Part shown: positions 26,868-35,224 of the stretch, piece by piece
How positions within the stretch are numbered: the first letter of the stretch is position 1
How the letters are laid out: each line of letters opens with the position of its first letter
From: Amycolatopsis albispora
GTDB taxonomy: Bacteria > Actinomycetota > Actinomycetes > Mycobacteriales > Pseudonocardiaceae
Length of the DNA: 64,000 nucleotides
Assembly: GCF_003312875.1 (NCBI RefSeq)
Contig: NZ_CP015163.1
Coordinates: forward strand, 372,001-436,000
Direction of reading: 5' to 3'
Notes under the pieces: generated by a model
Told to the model about the DNA's origin: nothing
Seen by the model: only the letters and a program-made list of their open reading frames with translations
The model's database searches: none
Translations under genes and position numbers: made by a program

Positions 26868-26895
26868 TTGGTATATTGGGATTGCAAAATACCAA
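26868..26895. promoter_or_regulatory. inverted repeat operator TTGGTAT-N14-ATACCAA
   Basis: Two perfect 7-bp arms with centres 21 bp (two helical turns) apart, in the only AT-rich patch of the area, between the Ldh2 gene and the second dehydrogenase. TNGTATACNA-like arms are typical GntR (FadR/VanR) sites. It probably controls the second operon from 26973. Confidence 0.6.
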
Positions 26896-26972
26896 CCCGC
26901 GTTCTAGGGTCCCTCGCAGGCGGTGCGCGCCCGGCGGCGACCGCGCCGCACGCGATCGGAAGGAAGACTTCA

Positions 26973-28043
26973 GTGGAAATCCTTGTCCTGCCCGGAGACG
27001 GGATCGGTCCCGAGATCACCGAGGCCTGCCTCGGCGTGCTCACCGCCGCGGACCGGCTCCTGGACCTCGGCCTCGAGTTCGACAGCCGGGACATCGGCCT
27101 GAAGGCGCTGGCGGAGCGCGGCACCACGCTGCCCGCCGAGGTGCTCGACCGCGTTCCCCTGGCCGACGGAGTGCTGCTCGGGCCGGTGTCGCACTACGAG
27201 TACCCGCCGCGTGCGGATGGCGGCATCAATCCGTCGGCCGAGCTGCGCAAGGTGTTCGACCTGTTCGCCAACGTGCGGCCGTGCCGGTCCCACGCCGGGC
27301 TGTCGATCCTGCGGCAGCCGATGGACCTGGTGATCGTCCGCGAGAACACCGAGGGCTTCTACTCCGACCGGAACATGCACGCCGGCAGCGGCGAGTTCAT
27401 GCCCACCGAGGACCTGGCCATCTCGATGCGCAAGGTCAGCGCGAAGGCGTGCGAGCGGGTCGCGCGCGCGGCCTTCGAGCTGGCCGCCAGGCGCCGCCGG
27501 AAGGTCACCGCGGTGCACAAGGCCAATGTGGTGAAGCTGTCCGACGGGCTGTTCCTGCGTGCGGTCCGCAAGGTCGCCGCCGAGTTCCCCGGCGTCGAGC
27601 TCGAGGAGCTGATCGTCGACGCGGCGGCCGCCCTGCTCATCCGGCGGCCGCGCACCTTCGACGTGGTGGTCACCACCAACATGTTCGGCGACATCCTGTC
27701 CGACGAGGCCTCGGAGCTCTCCGGCAGCCTCGGGCTCGGCGGCTCGATCAACGCCGGGCACACCATCTGCGTGGGCCAGGCCCAGCACGGCTCCGCGCCG
27801 GACATCGCCGGGCGGGGCGTGGCCAATCCGACCTCGCTGATCCTGTCCGGGGCGATGCTGCTCGACTGGCTCGGCCGCCGGCACGACCGGCCCGCGCTGA
27901 TCCGGGCCGCGGAGCTGATCGGCACCGCGGTCGACCGGGTGCTCGCCGATCCGGCCACCCGCACGCGGGACGTCGGCGGCACGCTCGGCACCGCCGCTTT
28001 TGCCGCCGCGGTACGGGAAACGCTCGAGAAGGCGGGTGCCTGA
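26973..28043 (+). CDS. isocitrate/isopropylmalate dehydrogenase family (paralogue 2)
   Basis: 356 aa from GTG 26973, with GGAAGGAAG (26958-26966) at good spacing. It has the same family motifs as the copy at 21498: [79 protein letters not shown]. The two differ at the substrate loop (INPSAELRK here, LNPSGTIRK there), so they probably act on different acids or stages. It is first in an operon with an aldehyde dehydrogenase, cupin and CitMHS transporter, behind a GntR-type operator. Confidence 0.9.
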   Translation: MEILVLPGDGIGPEITEACLGVLTAADRLLDLGLEFDSRDIGLKALAERGTTLPAEVLDRVPLADGVLLGPVSHYEYPPRADGGINPSAELRKVFDLFANVRPCRSHAGLSILRQPMDLVIVRENTEGFYSDRNMHAGSGEFMPTEDLAISMRKVSAKACERVARAAFELAARRRRKVTAVHKANVVKLSDGLFLRAVRKVAAEFPGVELEELIVDAAAALLIRRPRTFDVVVTTNMFGDILSDEASELSGSLGLGGSINAGHTICVGQAQHGSAPDIAGRGVANPTSLILSGAMLLDWLGRRHDRPALIRAAELIGTAVDRVLADPATRTRDVGGTLGTAAFAAAVRETLEKAGA

Positions 28044-29416
28044 TGATCGTCTCCATCAATCCGGCCACCGAACACGAGCTGGCGCGGTTCACCCCGCACA
28101 CCGAGTCCGAAGTGGACGCCGCGCTGGACGCCGCCGTGGCCGCGCAACGGCGCTGGCGGGCCCGCCCGGTGACCGAGCGGACCGGGCTGCTCCGCGAGCT
28201 GGCCCGGGTGCTGCGGGAGGGCAAGCCGCGGTACGCCCGGCTGATCACCGCCGAAATGGGCAAGCCGATCACCGAGGCCGAAGCCGAGATCGAGAAGTGC
28301 GCGGTGACCTGCGAGCACTACGCCGAGCACGCCCCGGCCTATCTCGCCGACCGCCCGGTGCCGTCGAACGCCACCGAGTCCGCGATCGTGCACGACCCGC
28401 TGGGCGTGGTGCTCGCGGTGATGCCGTGGAACTACCCGTTCTGGCAGTTCTTCCGGTTCGCCGCCCCGGCCTTCGCCGCGGGCAACGGCGCGATCCTCAA
28501 GCACGCCAACAACGTTCCGCAGTGCGCGCTCGCGGTCGAAGAGGTGGTCCGCGCGGCCGGCGCGCCGGAGGGCCTGTTCCGCACGGTGCTGGTCGAAGTG
28601 CCGGCGGTCGCCGGGCTGATCGCCGACGACCGGATCGCCGCGGTCACCCTCACCGGCTCCACCGAGGTCGGCGCCATCGTCGCCGCGCAGGCCGGTGCCG
28701 CGCTGAAGAAGCAGGTGCTCGAACTCGGCGGCTCGGACCCGTTCATCGTGCTCGCCGACGCGGACGTGCCCGCGGCGGCGCGGACCGCGGTCAAGGCGCG
28801 CTTTGTCAACGTCGGGCAGTCCTGCGTCAACGCCAAGCGGTTCATCGTGGACGAGGCGGTGGCCGACGAGTTCACCGCCGCGTTCACCGAAGCGGCCACC
28901 GCGCTCAAGCTCGGCGACCCCGCCGAACGGGACACCACGATCGGCCCGATGGCCCGCGCCAACCTGCGCGCGGCACTGCACGACCAGGTCCGCCGCACCG
29001 CCGAAGCCGGAGCCGTGGTGCGCACCGGCGGCGAACCCGTGGCCGGGCCTGGATTCTTCTACCCGGCCACCGTGCTCGACCACGTCACGCCCGGCATGGC
29101 CGCCTTCGACGAGGAAACCTTCGGCCCGGTCGCCGCGATCACCCGCGCCGCGGGGACCGAGGAGGCCATCACCTTGGCCAACCAGACCGAATTCGGCCTG
29201 GGCGCGGCACTGTGGACCGCCGACGTCGAGCGCGCCCGCGAGCTGGCCCGCACCATCGACGCCGGAGCCGTGTTTGTCAACGGCATGGTCGCCTCCGACG
29301 CCCGCCTGCCCTTCGGCGGCATCAAGAAGTCCGGCTACGGCCGGGAACTGGGTGCCGACGGCATCCGCGAGTTCGTCAACCTCAAGACCCTGTGGATCGG
29401 ACCGGTGAACCCCTGA
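28043..29416 (+). CDS. NAD(P)-dependent aldehyde (succinate-semialdehyde type) dehydrogenase
   Basis: 457 aa. ALDH motifs: VMPWNYPFWQFFRFAAPAFA, TGSTEVGAIVAAQAG, catalytic Glu in LELGGSDPFIV, catalytic Cys in NVGQSCVNAKRFIV, and EETFGPVAAI. The short N-terminus (no 30-residue extension) and the sequence around the Cys resemble GabD/Sad-type succinate-semialdehyde dehydrogenases. It would turn a semialdehyde produced by the dehydrogenase/aldolase steps into a dicarboxylate. The start overlaps the previous stop (TGATG). Confidence 0.9.
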   Translation: MIVSINPATEHELARFTPHTESEVDAALDAAVAAQRRWRARPVTERTGLLRELARVLREGKPRYARLITAEMGKPITEAEAEIEKCAVTCEHYAEHAPAYLADRPVPSNATESAIVHDPLGVVLAVMPWNYPFWQFFRFAAPAFAAGNGAILKHANNVPQCALAVEEVVRAAGAPEGLFRTVLVEVPAVAGLIADDRIAAVTLTGSTEVGAIVAAQAGAALKKQVLELGGSDPFIVLADADVPAAARTAVKARFVNVGQSCVNAKRFIVDEAVADEFTAAFTEAATALKLGDPAERDTTIGPMARANLRAALHDQVRRTAEAGAVVRTGGEPVAGPGFFYPATVLDHVTPGMAAFDEETFGPVAAITRAAGTEEAITLANQTEFGLGAALWTADVERARELARTIDAGAVFVNGMVASDARLPFGGIKKSGYGRELGADGIREFVNLKTLWIGPVNP

Positions 29417-29823
29417 TGTGCTTCGAAGCCGCCGTGCTGCGCCCGGCCGAGCTGACCGCCTTCTCCCGCGGTGGTGGCGCCGCCACCATCCCGCTGGTCA
29501 CCCGGGCCCGCGGCGCCACGGTGTTCCTCAATGGACAGACCCTGTTCGAGGGTGGTGCCGGAATCCCGCTGCACACCCACAACTGCCCCGAAAGCGTCGT
29601 CATTCTCCAAGGCGACGCGGTGGTGGAGATCGACGGCACCGAACACCGGCTCACCACCTTCGACACCACCTACGTCGACGCCGGGGTGCCCCACCGCTTC
29701 CGCAACGCCAGTGCCACCGAGCCGATGCGGATCCTGTGGACCTACGCCTCGGTCGAGGCCACCCGCACGATCGTGGAAACCGGCGTGACCACCCGCGTCG
29801 ACGCCGAGCACCACCGGTCCTGA
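29416..29823 (+). CDS. small cupin protein
   Basis: A 135-aa single cupin. Motif 1 is GIPLHTHNCPESVVILQG (His, His, Glu positions) and motif 2 is GVPHRFRNAS; most metal ligands are kept. Small cupins in catabolic operons act as isomerases, decarboxylases or sugar/acid-binding accessory proteins. It overlaps the aldehyde dehydrogenase stop (TGATG) and is followed by a large palindrome. Confidence 0.8.
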   Translation: MCFEAAVLRPAELTAFSRGGGAATIPLVTRARGATVFLNGQTLFEGGAGIPLHTHNCPESVVILQGDAVVEIDGTEHRLTTFDTTYVDAGVPHRFRNASATEPMRILWTYASVEATRTIVETGVTTRVDAEHHRS

Positions 29824-29836
29824 CCCCTCACCCGCA

Positions 29837-29864
29837 CCGGGGTGACCACGCGTGGTCACCCCGG
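29837..29864. terminator. 28-bp perfect palindrome after the cupin gene
   Basis: A perfect inverted repeat centred at 29850/29851 (half-site CCGGGGTGACCACG) lies 13 bp after the cupin stop and 34 bp before the CitMHS start. It would form a very stable hairpin without a T-tract. It may end or attenuate transcription between enzyme and transporter genes, stabilise the upstream mRNA, or be an operator. Confidence 0.5.
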
Positions 29865-29897
29865 CCACCGGCCTGCCCGAAAAGTGGAGAAGCAACG

Positions 29898-31190
29898 ATG
29901 CTCGCTACGCTGGGTTTTCTCACCCTGGGCACCTTCATGGTGCTCGTCATGCGCAAGTACGCCACCGCCTTCGTCGCGATCATCGCCGCGCCGGTGCTGT
30001 TCGCCGTCATCGCCGGTCGCGGGGCCGACCTCGGTGACATGGCCATCGAGGGCATCGAAACCGTGGCCCCGACCGGCGTGCTGCTGCTGTTCGCCGTGCT
30101 CTACTTCGGCGTGATGATGGACGCCAAGCTGTTCGACCCCATCTCGAACGGCATCATCCGGCTGTCCAAAGGGGACCCGGTGCGCATCTGCGTGGGCACC
30201 GCGGTGCTGGCGCTACTGGTCGCGCTCGACGGCGACGGCACCACCAGCTACATGATCATCTGCTCGGCCTTCCTGCCGATCTACCGCCGCATCGGGATGA
30301 ACCCGCTGGTGATCGCCGCGATCGCGACCATGGCGCTGGGCGCGATCTCCGGCGCCACGCCCTGGGGCGGGGCCGCCACCCGCGCCATCAGCGTGCTGCA
30401 CCTCGACGCCGCCGAGTACTTCGTGCCGCTCATCCCGTCGCTGCTGCTCACCTCCGCGTTCATCGTCGGGGTGGCCTACCTGCTCGGGCGGCGGCAGCGG
30501 CGGCGGATCGATCCGCAGGTGATCGCCGACGTCGCCGCCGAGATCGCCAACCGCGAATCCGACCGCGCCGCGCTGCGGAACTGGCGGCTGTGGGTCAACG
30601 CCGGGCTCACCGTGGCCCTGCTGGTGCTGCTCGTGGCCGGTGTCGCCCCGCTGGTCACCCTGTTCATGGGCGGTTTTGTGCTGGCGCTGCTGGTCAACCA
30701 CCCGCGGGTGGCCGAGCAGGGCGAGGTCGTCAAGCGCCACGCCGCCAGCGCGGTCCCGGTGGTCATGCTGGTGCTGGCCGCCGGGATCTTCACCGGCATC
30801 CTGTCCGAGACCGGCATGGTGGACGCGATGGCGACCACCCTGCTCGCCGCCGTGCCGGATGCGCTGGGCAACCTCATCCCGCTGTTCACCGCGCTGATCG
30901 GGCTCCCGCTGAGCTTTTTCATGTCCAACGACGCCTACTTCTTCGGCGTGCTGCCGGTGCTCGCCGAATCCGCCGCGCAGCACGGCATCCCGGCCTACGA
31001 GATCGCGCGGGCCGGGGTCGCCGGACAGATGCTGCACTCCATCGGCCCCGCCTCCGCCCCGCTGTGGGTGCTGCTCGGGCTGGTCAAGAAGGACCTCGGC
31101 GAGTTCCAGCGGTTCGCGCTCGTCCCGGTCACCGTCGCCTCGCTGGCGATGGTCGGCTTTGTCCTGCTCACCGGCGCCATCACCCTGTAG
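29898..31190 (+). CDS. CitMHS family citrate/metal-citrate transporter
   Basis: 430 aa with about 11-12 hydrophobic segments. GALDGDGTT-like loop (LLVALDGDGTTSYMIICSAF), AISGATPWGGAATRAISVL and GLPLSFFMSNDAYFFGVLPV are signatures of the CitM/CitH family, which imports citrate complexed with Mg or Ca (or heavy metals). GGAG precedes ATG 29898. It is placed in the catabolic operon behind aconitase-type genes, strong support for a citrate-like substrate. Confidence 0.92.
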   Translation: MLATLGFLTLGTFMVLVMRKYATAFVAIIAAPVLFAVIAGRGADLGDMAIEGIETVAPTGVLLLFAVLYFGVMMDAKLFDPISNGIIRLSKGDPVRICVGTAVLALLVALDGDGTTSYMIICSAFLPIYRRIGMNPLVIAAIATMALGAISGATPWGGAATRAISVLHLDAAEYFVPLIPSLLLTSAFIVGVAYLLGRRQRRRIDPQVIADVAAEIANRESDRAALRNWRLWVNAGLTVALLVLLVAGVAPLVTLFMGGFVLALLVNHPRVAEQGEVVKRHAASAVPVVMLVLAAGIFTGILSETGMVDAMATTLLAAVPDALGNLIPLFTALIGLPLSFFMSNDAYFFGVLPVLAESAAQHGIPAYEIARAGVAGQMLHSIGPASAPLWVLLGLVKKDLGEFQRFALVPVTVASLAMVGFVLLTGAITL

Positions 31191-31202
31191 AAAGGCCACA
31201 CC

Positions 31203-31508
31203 GTGATGACTTTGGTCACCGAAATCGCGCTCATCGAGGTCCACCCCGGCCAGGAAGCCGACTTCGAGAAGGCGGTCGCCACCGCGGTGCCGCTGTTCGA
31301 AGCCGCCGAGGGCTGCCACGGCGTCCGCCTCCGCCGGAGCGTCGAGTTCCCCCAGCGCTACCGCCTGCTGGTCGAGTGGGAGACCGTCGAGCACCACACG
31401 GTGACCTTCCGCGGCTCGGCGGCGTTCGCCAGGTGGCGGGAGCTGGCCGGGCCGTTCTTCGCCGCCCCGCCCCAGGTCGAACACGTGCACGACGTGCTGC
31501 CGGGCTGA
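31203..31508 (+). CDS. ABM-domain (antibiotic biosynthesis monooxygenase-like) protein
   Basis: A 101-aa single ABM/dimeric alpha-beta barrel protein (VTEIALIEVHPGQEADFEKA, EFPQRYRLLVEWETVEHHTV, SAAFARWRELAGPFFAAPPQ). The fold includes YgiN-type quinol monooxygenases and small cofactor-free enzymes. It is likely last in the CitMHS operon (12 bp after the transporter). Starts GTG 31203 and ATG 31206 are both possible; AAAGG at 31191 favours the first. Confidence 0.8.
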   Translation: MMTLVTEIALIEVHPGQEADFEKAVATAVPLFEAAEGCHGVRLRRSVEFPQRYRLLVEWETVEHHTVTFRGSAAFARWRELAGPFFAAPPQVEHVHDVLPG

Positions 31509-31531
31509 GCGGCGCGGGTAAGCTCCCGGCC

Positions 31532-32404
31532 ATGCCGCCGACCCCGCTCACCCGCCAGATCGCGGCGCGCATCGTCGAGCGGATCCGCTCCGGGCAAGCC
31601 CCGGCGGGCACCCGCCTGGTCGAGCGCACCCTCGCCGAACAGCTGAACGTCTCCCGCTCCCCGGTGCGCAGCGCACTGCGCCTGCTCGCCGACGACGGCA
31701 TCGTCGGGATCGGCGACAAGGGCGGCTACACCGTGCTGCGTACCGCGGACAAGCTCACCGAGCTGCCCGTCGACCGGGACGCGGAAGACGCCCTGTACCT
31801 GCGTGTCGCCGCCGACCGGCTCGACGGCAAGCTGCCCGACCGCGTCACCGAGAACCGGCTCACCCGCGACTACGGGCTCACCCCGGCTCAGCTCGCCGGT
31901 CTGCTCCGCCGCATCAACGCCGAAGGCTGGATCGAGCGGCTGCCCGGCTACGGCTGGCAGTTCCAGCCCACGCTCACCTCGTTGCGGTCCTATCAGGACA
32001 GTTACCGCTTCCGGGTGGTCATCGAGCCCGCCTCGATCCTCGAACCCACCTTCGAACTCGACCGCGCGGCCATCGAGAAAGTCCGGGCGCAGCAGCAAAA
32101 ACTCGTCGACGGCGACGTGCACACGGTGAGCAACGCCGAGCTGTTCGACCTCAACACCGCCTTCCACGAGGCGATCATCGAGTGCGGCCGCAACACGTTC
32201 TTCATCGACTCCCTGCGCCGTGTCAACCGGCTGCGCCGCCTCATCGAGTACCGGCGCTCACTGCCACGCGACCGGGCCCTCACCCGGTGCCGGGAACACC
32301 TCGACATCGCCGACCTGCTCCTGGCCAACCGGCGCGAGGAGGCCGCCGAATACCTGCGCGGGCACCTGAGCACGGTCGGCGTCGAAAAATCGGCGGACGC
32401 CTAA
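31532..32404 (+). CDS. GntR/FCD regulator with two winged-helix units
   Basis: 290 aa. A first GntR winged helix at about residues 5-70 (TRQIAARIVERIRSGQAPAG, LNVSRSPVRSALRLLADDGI) is followed by a second wHTH-like unit at about 90-150 (LYLRVAADRLDGKLPDRVTE, GLTPAQLAGLLRRINAEGWI). The FCD domain then carries His residues in TAFHEAIIECGRN, CREHLDIADLLL and LRGHLSTV. The double DNA-binding layout occurs in a minority of GntR proteins. It is the likely sensor for the 26973-31508 operon; the TTGGTAT-N14-ATACCAA repeat is a candidate site. Confidence 0.88.
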   Translation: MPPTPLTRQIAARIVERIRSGQAPAGTRLVERTLAEQLNVSRSPVRSALRLLADDGIVGIGDKGGYTVLRTADKLTELPVDRDAEDALYLRVAADRLDGKLPDRVTENRLTRDYGLTPAQLAGLLRRINAEGWIERLPGYGWQFQPTLTSLRSYQDSYRFRVVIEPASILEPTFELDRAAIEKVRAQQQKLVDGDVHTVSNAELFDLNTAFHEAIIECGRNTFFIDSLRRVNRLRRLIEYRRSLPRDRALTRCREHLDIADLLLANRREEAAEYLRGHLSTVGVEKSADA

Positions 32405-32736
32405 CCGTCCAGTGCCGGCGGTTCGCCGTCCATCAGCAGGATCACACCGCGGATCTCCCCGCCGGGATTCTGCAGTGAACCGCACTGCAGGCGCAGCGTG
32501 ATGGTGCGGCCGCGCCGGTTGACGGCGTCGAGGGTGAGGCTTTGCCGGAATTCGGCGTTCTGCAGGGCGGCACGCACGCTCGGCCGCAGTTCGGCGACAC
32601 GCAGGCCGATGTCACGGAGAACACGTCGTAGATGGCCCTGGGCTCGGTCACCGTCACCCCCGAGTTCCCGCGCCGCGCCGGCGGCGGCGCGGGTGGCTCG
32701 TTCGGTACGGGCGGCGATGTCGTCTGGCAAAAGCAT
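32401..32736 (-). CDS. PAS-like fragment, CheB/CheR-type (probable remnant)
   Basis: 111 aa. LTLDAVNRRGRTITLRLQCG then IRGVILLMDGEPP matches the C-terminal half of the PAS domain found in CheB/CheR-type regulators. The N-terminal half of the PAS and all partner domains are missing, and the first 35 residues look random. The start overlaps the HMG-CoA-lyase-like stop (TGATG), so it may still be translated. It is most simply a degraded fragment, but a small stand-alone sensor is not excluded. Confidence 0.5.
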   Translation of the reverse strand: MLLPDDIAARTERATRAAAGAARELGGDGDRAQGHLRRVLRDIGLRVAELRPSVRAALQNAEFRQSLTLDAVNRRGRTITLRLQCGSLQNPGGEIRGVILLMDGEPPALDG

Positions 32737-33680
32737 CAGTCCACCTTCGCGTACTGGAAACCTTTGGTCAGCCCGGCGTCCGGGACGTGCCCGTACAGCT
32801 GCTCACCGGGGAGCCCGTCGCCGATGATGGTGCGGGCGGCGACGAGAGCTTCGATGTCCACCCCGGTGCGCAGGCCCATTGATTCGAGCAGGAACACCAG
32901 GTCCTCGGTGACGATGTTTCCGCTGGCGCCCGGCGCGTAGGGGCAGCCGCCGAGGCCGCCCTGTGAGGAGTCGAAGGTGGTGACCCCGGCGTCCAGCGCG
33001 GCCACCACGTTCGCCAGGCCCTGGCCGCGGGTGTTGTGCAGGTGCGCCCCGCCCGCCCGGTCGCCGAGTTCGGCGCGGAGCCTGGTGAACAGCCGCCGCA
33101 CCTGGGCCGGGTTCGCGTAACCGGTGGTGTCCGAGAGCCCCACCGAGTCCGCGCCCCGCCCGGCGGCGCGCACGGCCAGCTCGATCACCCAATCCTCGTC
33201 CACCGGCCCTTCCAGCGTGCAGCCGAAAGCGGTGGAAATCCCCACCTCGACCGAAAGTCCCGGCGTTGCGGCCTTCAGCTCGCACACCAGGCCGACCTGC
33301 TCGAGCGCCTGTTCCGGGGTCATCCCGATGTTGTTCTGGCTGTGCGCGCGGGAAGCGGACAACGGCATGGTGAGCGCCCGCGTCCCGGCGGCGACGGCGT
33401 TCCGCGCGCCCACCAGGTTCGGCACCAGCGCCAGCACGGTGAGATCGGGAATGGTCAGCGCGTGCGCGACCACGTCGGCGGTGTCGGCGAGCTGCGGCAG
33501 GCGTTTTGGCGAGACGAACGAGCCGACCTCGATCTCACGCAGCCCCGATCCGGCCAGCGCGGTGATCCACCGCTGCTTGACCGCGGTCGGCATGGTCCGG
33601 TCCACGCTCTGCAGTCCGTCGCGCGGGCCTACTTCGCTGACCAGCACGTCGATCTCGGTTTTCCGCGATCCGCGGTTCAT
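32736..33680 (-). CDS. HMG-CoA lyase family enzyme
   Basis: A 314-aa DRE-TIM metallolyase. SEVGPRDGLQSVDRTM carries the metal/base residues (Arg-Asp); GSFVSPKRLPQLADT, TTGYANPAQVRRLF, GAHLHNTRGQGLANVVAALD and the glycine loop with catalytic Cys (GLGGCPYAPGASGN) match HMG-CoA/citramalyl-CoA-type lyases that split a 3-hydroxy-3-methyl acyl-CoA into a 2-oxo acid or acetoacetate and acetyl-CoA. A class III CoA-transferase 6 kb away could provide the CoA ester. It is coupled to the upstream hydroxyacid dehydrogenase (ATGA). Confidence 0.9.
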   Translation of the reverse strand: MNRGSRKTEIDVLVSEVGPRDGLQSVDRTMPTAVKQRWITALAGSGLREIEVGSFVSPKRLPQLADTADVVAHALTIPDLTVLALVPNLVGARNAVAAGTRALTMPLSASRAHSQNNIGMTPEQALEQVGLVCELKAATPGLSVEVGISTAFGCTLEGPVDEDWVIELAVRAAGRGADSVGLSDTTGYANPAQVRRLFTRLRAELGDRAGGAHLHNTRGQGLANVVAALDAGVTTFDSSQGGLGGCPYAPGASGNIVTEDLVFLLESMGLRTGVDIEALVAARTIIGDGLPGEQLYGHVPDAGLTKGFQYAKVD

Positions 33681-34609
33681 CGCACCGGCTCCTGTTCGGC
33701 TCGGGAAAGGTGGTCGAGGATGTGCCGCGCGGCTTCGATGGCCATGCGGCGCAACGCTTCCGCGGTCTGCGCGCCGACATGCGGGGTGATCACCACCGAC
33801 GGGTCACCACGCAGCGGGTGGTCGGCCGGCAGTGGTTCGACCACCGTGACGTCGAGCCCGGCACCGGCCAGATGTCCTTGGCGCAGCACGGAAAGCAGCG
33901 CGTCCTCGTCCAAGGTGCCGCCGCGCGAGGTGTTCAGCACCACCCCGCCCGGTGGCATCGCCAGCAGTTCACGCAGCCCGATCAGGTTCCGCGTGCCGGT
34001 GACCAGTGGCACGTGCAGGCTGAGCGCGTGGGACAGCGGCAGGAGTTCGTCCAGCGGCAGGGGTTCCGCCCCGGCGGCGGTGATCTGCTCGCCGGTCAGC
34101 ATCGGGTCGTAGGCCAGCACGCGCATGCCGAACCCGTGCCGCGCGATGTGTGCCACGCGCGACGCGATCCTGCCGCAGCCGATCAGGCCCAGCGTCGAGC
34201 CGGCCAGTTCCCGGCCGCGGATCCTGTCGCGGGAGCCGGCGCCGCGTGCCGCCACGCCGATTCCCCGGCGGACGGCGAGCAGCAGTGCGATGGTGTGCTC
34301 GGCGACCGACTGCGTGTTGGCCGTCGGTGTGGTGGTGACGGCGATCCCGCGTTCCCGTGCGGTGTCCACGTCGATCGTGTCCACGCCGACGCCGTGCCGC
34401 GCGATCACGCGCAACGCGGGCGCGCGGCGCATCATGTCACCGTCGACGCGGACGGTGCGCAGCAGGATCGCCGAGACGCGGTCGGCGACGCGGTCGAACG
34501 TCGTGGCCGCGTCACCGTAGCCGAGCCGGACGTCGGTGTGCTCGCGCAGCAAAGCCAGCGCGTCGTCGTGCACCGGCCGCGGGATCCAGACGACGGGGAG
34601 GTCAGCCAC
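33677..34609 (-). CDS. D-isomer specific 2-hydroxyacid dehydrogenase
   Basis: 310 aa from GTG 34609, which overlaps the RraA stop. Rossmann motif STLGLIGCGRIASRVAHIAR, substrate Arg region VVLNTSRGGTLDEDAL, Glu in VTVVEPLPADHPL and catalytic His in ITPHVGAQT follow the SerA/GyaR family. It interconverts a 2-oxo acid and the D-2-hydroxy acid with NAD(P)H. It lies between an aldolase-like RraA and a HMG-CoA-lyase-like enzyme, so it may reduce or oxidise the oxo-acid they make. Confidence 0.9.
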   Translation of the reverse strand: MADLPVVWIPRPVHDDALALLREHTDVRLGYGDAATTFDRVADRVSAILLRTVRVDGDMMRRAPALRVIARHGVGVDTIDVDTARERGIAVTTTPTANTQSVAEHTIALLLAVRRGIGVAARGAGSRDRIRGRELAGSTLGLIGCGRIASRVAHIARHGFGMRVLAYDPMLTGEQITAAGAEPLPLDELLPLSHALSLHVPLVTGTRNLIGLRELLAMPPGGVVLNTSRGGTLDEDALLSVLRQGHLAGAGLDVTVVEPLPADHPLRGDPSVVITPHVGAQTAEALRRMAIEAARHILDHLSRAEQEPVR

Positions 34610-35192
34610 GCGGCACCAGCCGCTGGTTGGCCGCGCGCCGCTCGGCTTCCCCTTCGAGGAGCCGGTGCGCCGCGCGGACCACGTCGCCGACCCGCTCCGC
34701 GGGCACCACGGCGACCCCGTCGTCGTCTCCGAGCACCCAGTCGCCCTGGCGCACCGGCACACCACCGATCGCGATCGTGCCGCCGATCCGGTACGGCCCG
34801 GTCTTCCACGGTCCGGCCGGGGTGACCGCTCGCGCGAACACCGGCACACCGAGCGCGGCCAGTTCGGTCACGTCCCTGGCCGCGCCGTCGAGCACGATGC
34901 CGCCGACCGCCAGCGCCTTGGCCTTCTGCGCCACCAGCTCCCCGATCAGCGCCCTGGTCTCGTCCCCGCCGCCGTTGACCACCAGCACCTCACCGCGGCG
35001 GATGGTTTCGAAGGCCGCGTGCAGGCCCTGGTTGTCACCGGGCCGGGTCCACACCGTGCAGGCCGGGCCGGACAGCACCGCGCCAGGCCACAGTGGACGG
35101 ATACCGGCGGCGACGCCGAACCGGTCCATCGCGTCGGACACGGTGGCGACCGGAAGCGCGGCCGGGGCCGGGTAGTCGGCAGGGGAGTCCAC
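34602..35192 (-). CDS. RraA-like HMG/CHA aldolase family protein
   Basis: 196 aa from GTG 35192, with GAGGAGGATC immediately upstream. It shows the DUF/RraA-like aldolase pattern: LPVATVSDAMDRFG, VVNGGGDETRALIGELVAQK, GGIVLDGAARDV (Arg-Asp catalytic pair). This subgroup is the 4-hydroxy-4-methyl-2-oxoglutarate aldolase type that releases pyruvate. It differs clearly from the RraA homologue at 15955. The operon context (hydroxyacid dehydrogenase, HMG-CoA lyase homologue, IclR regulator) supports an aldolase role in carboxylate breakdown. Confidence 0.85.
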   Translation of the reverse strand: MDSPADYPAPAALPVATVSDAMDRFGVAAGIRPLWPGAVLSGPACTVWTRPGDNQGLHAAFETIRRGEVLVVNGGGDETRALIGELVAQKAKALAVGGIVLDGAARDVTELAALGVPVFARAVTPAGPWKTGPYRIGGTIAIGGVPVRQGDWVLGDDDGVAVVPAERVGDVVRAAHRLLEGEAERRAANQRLVPRG

Positions 35193-35224
35193 GATCCTCC
35201 TCGGGGTTCCGGGGGCGGGGGGTT

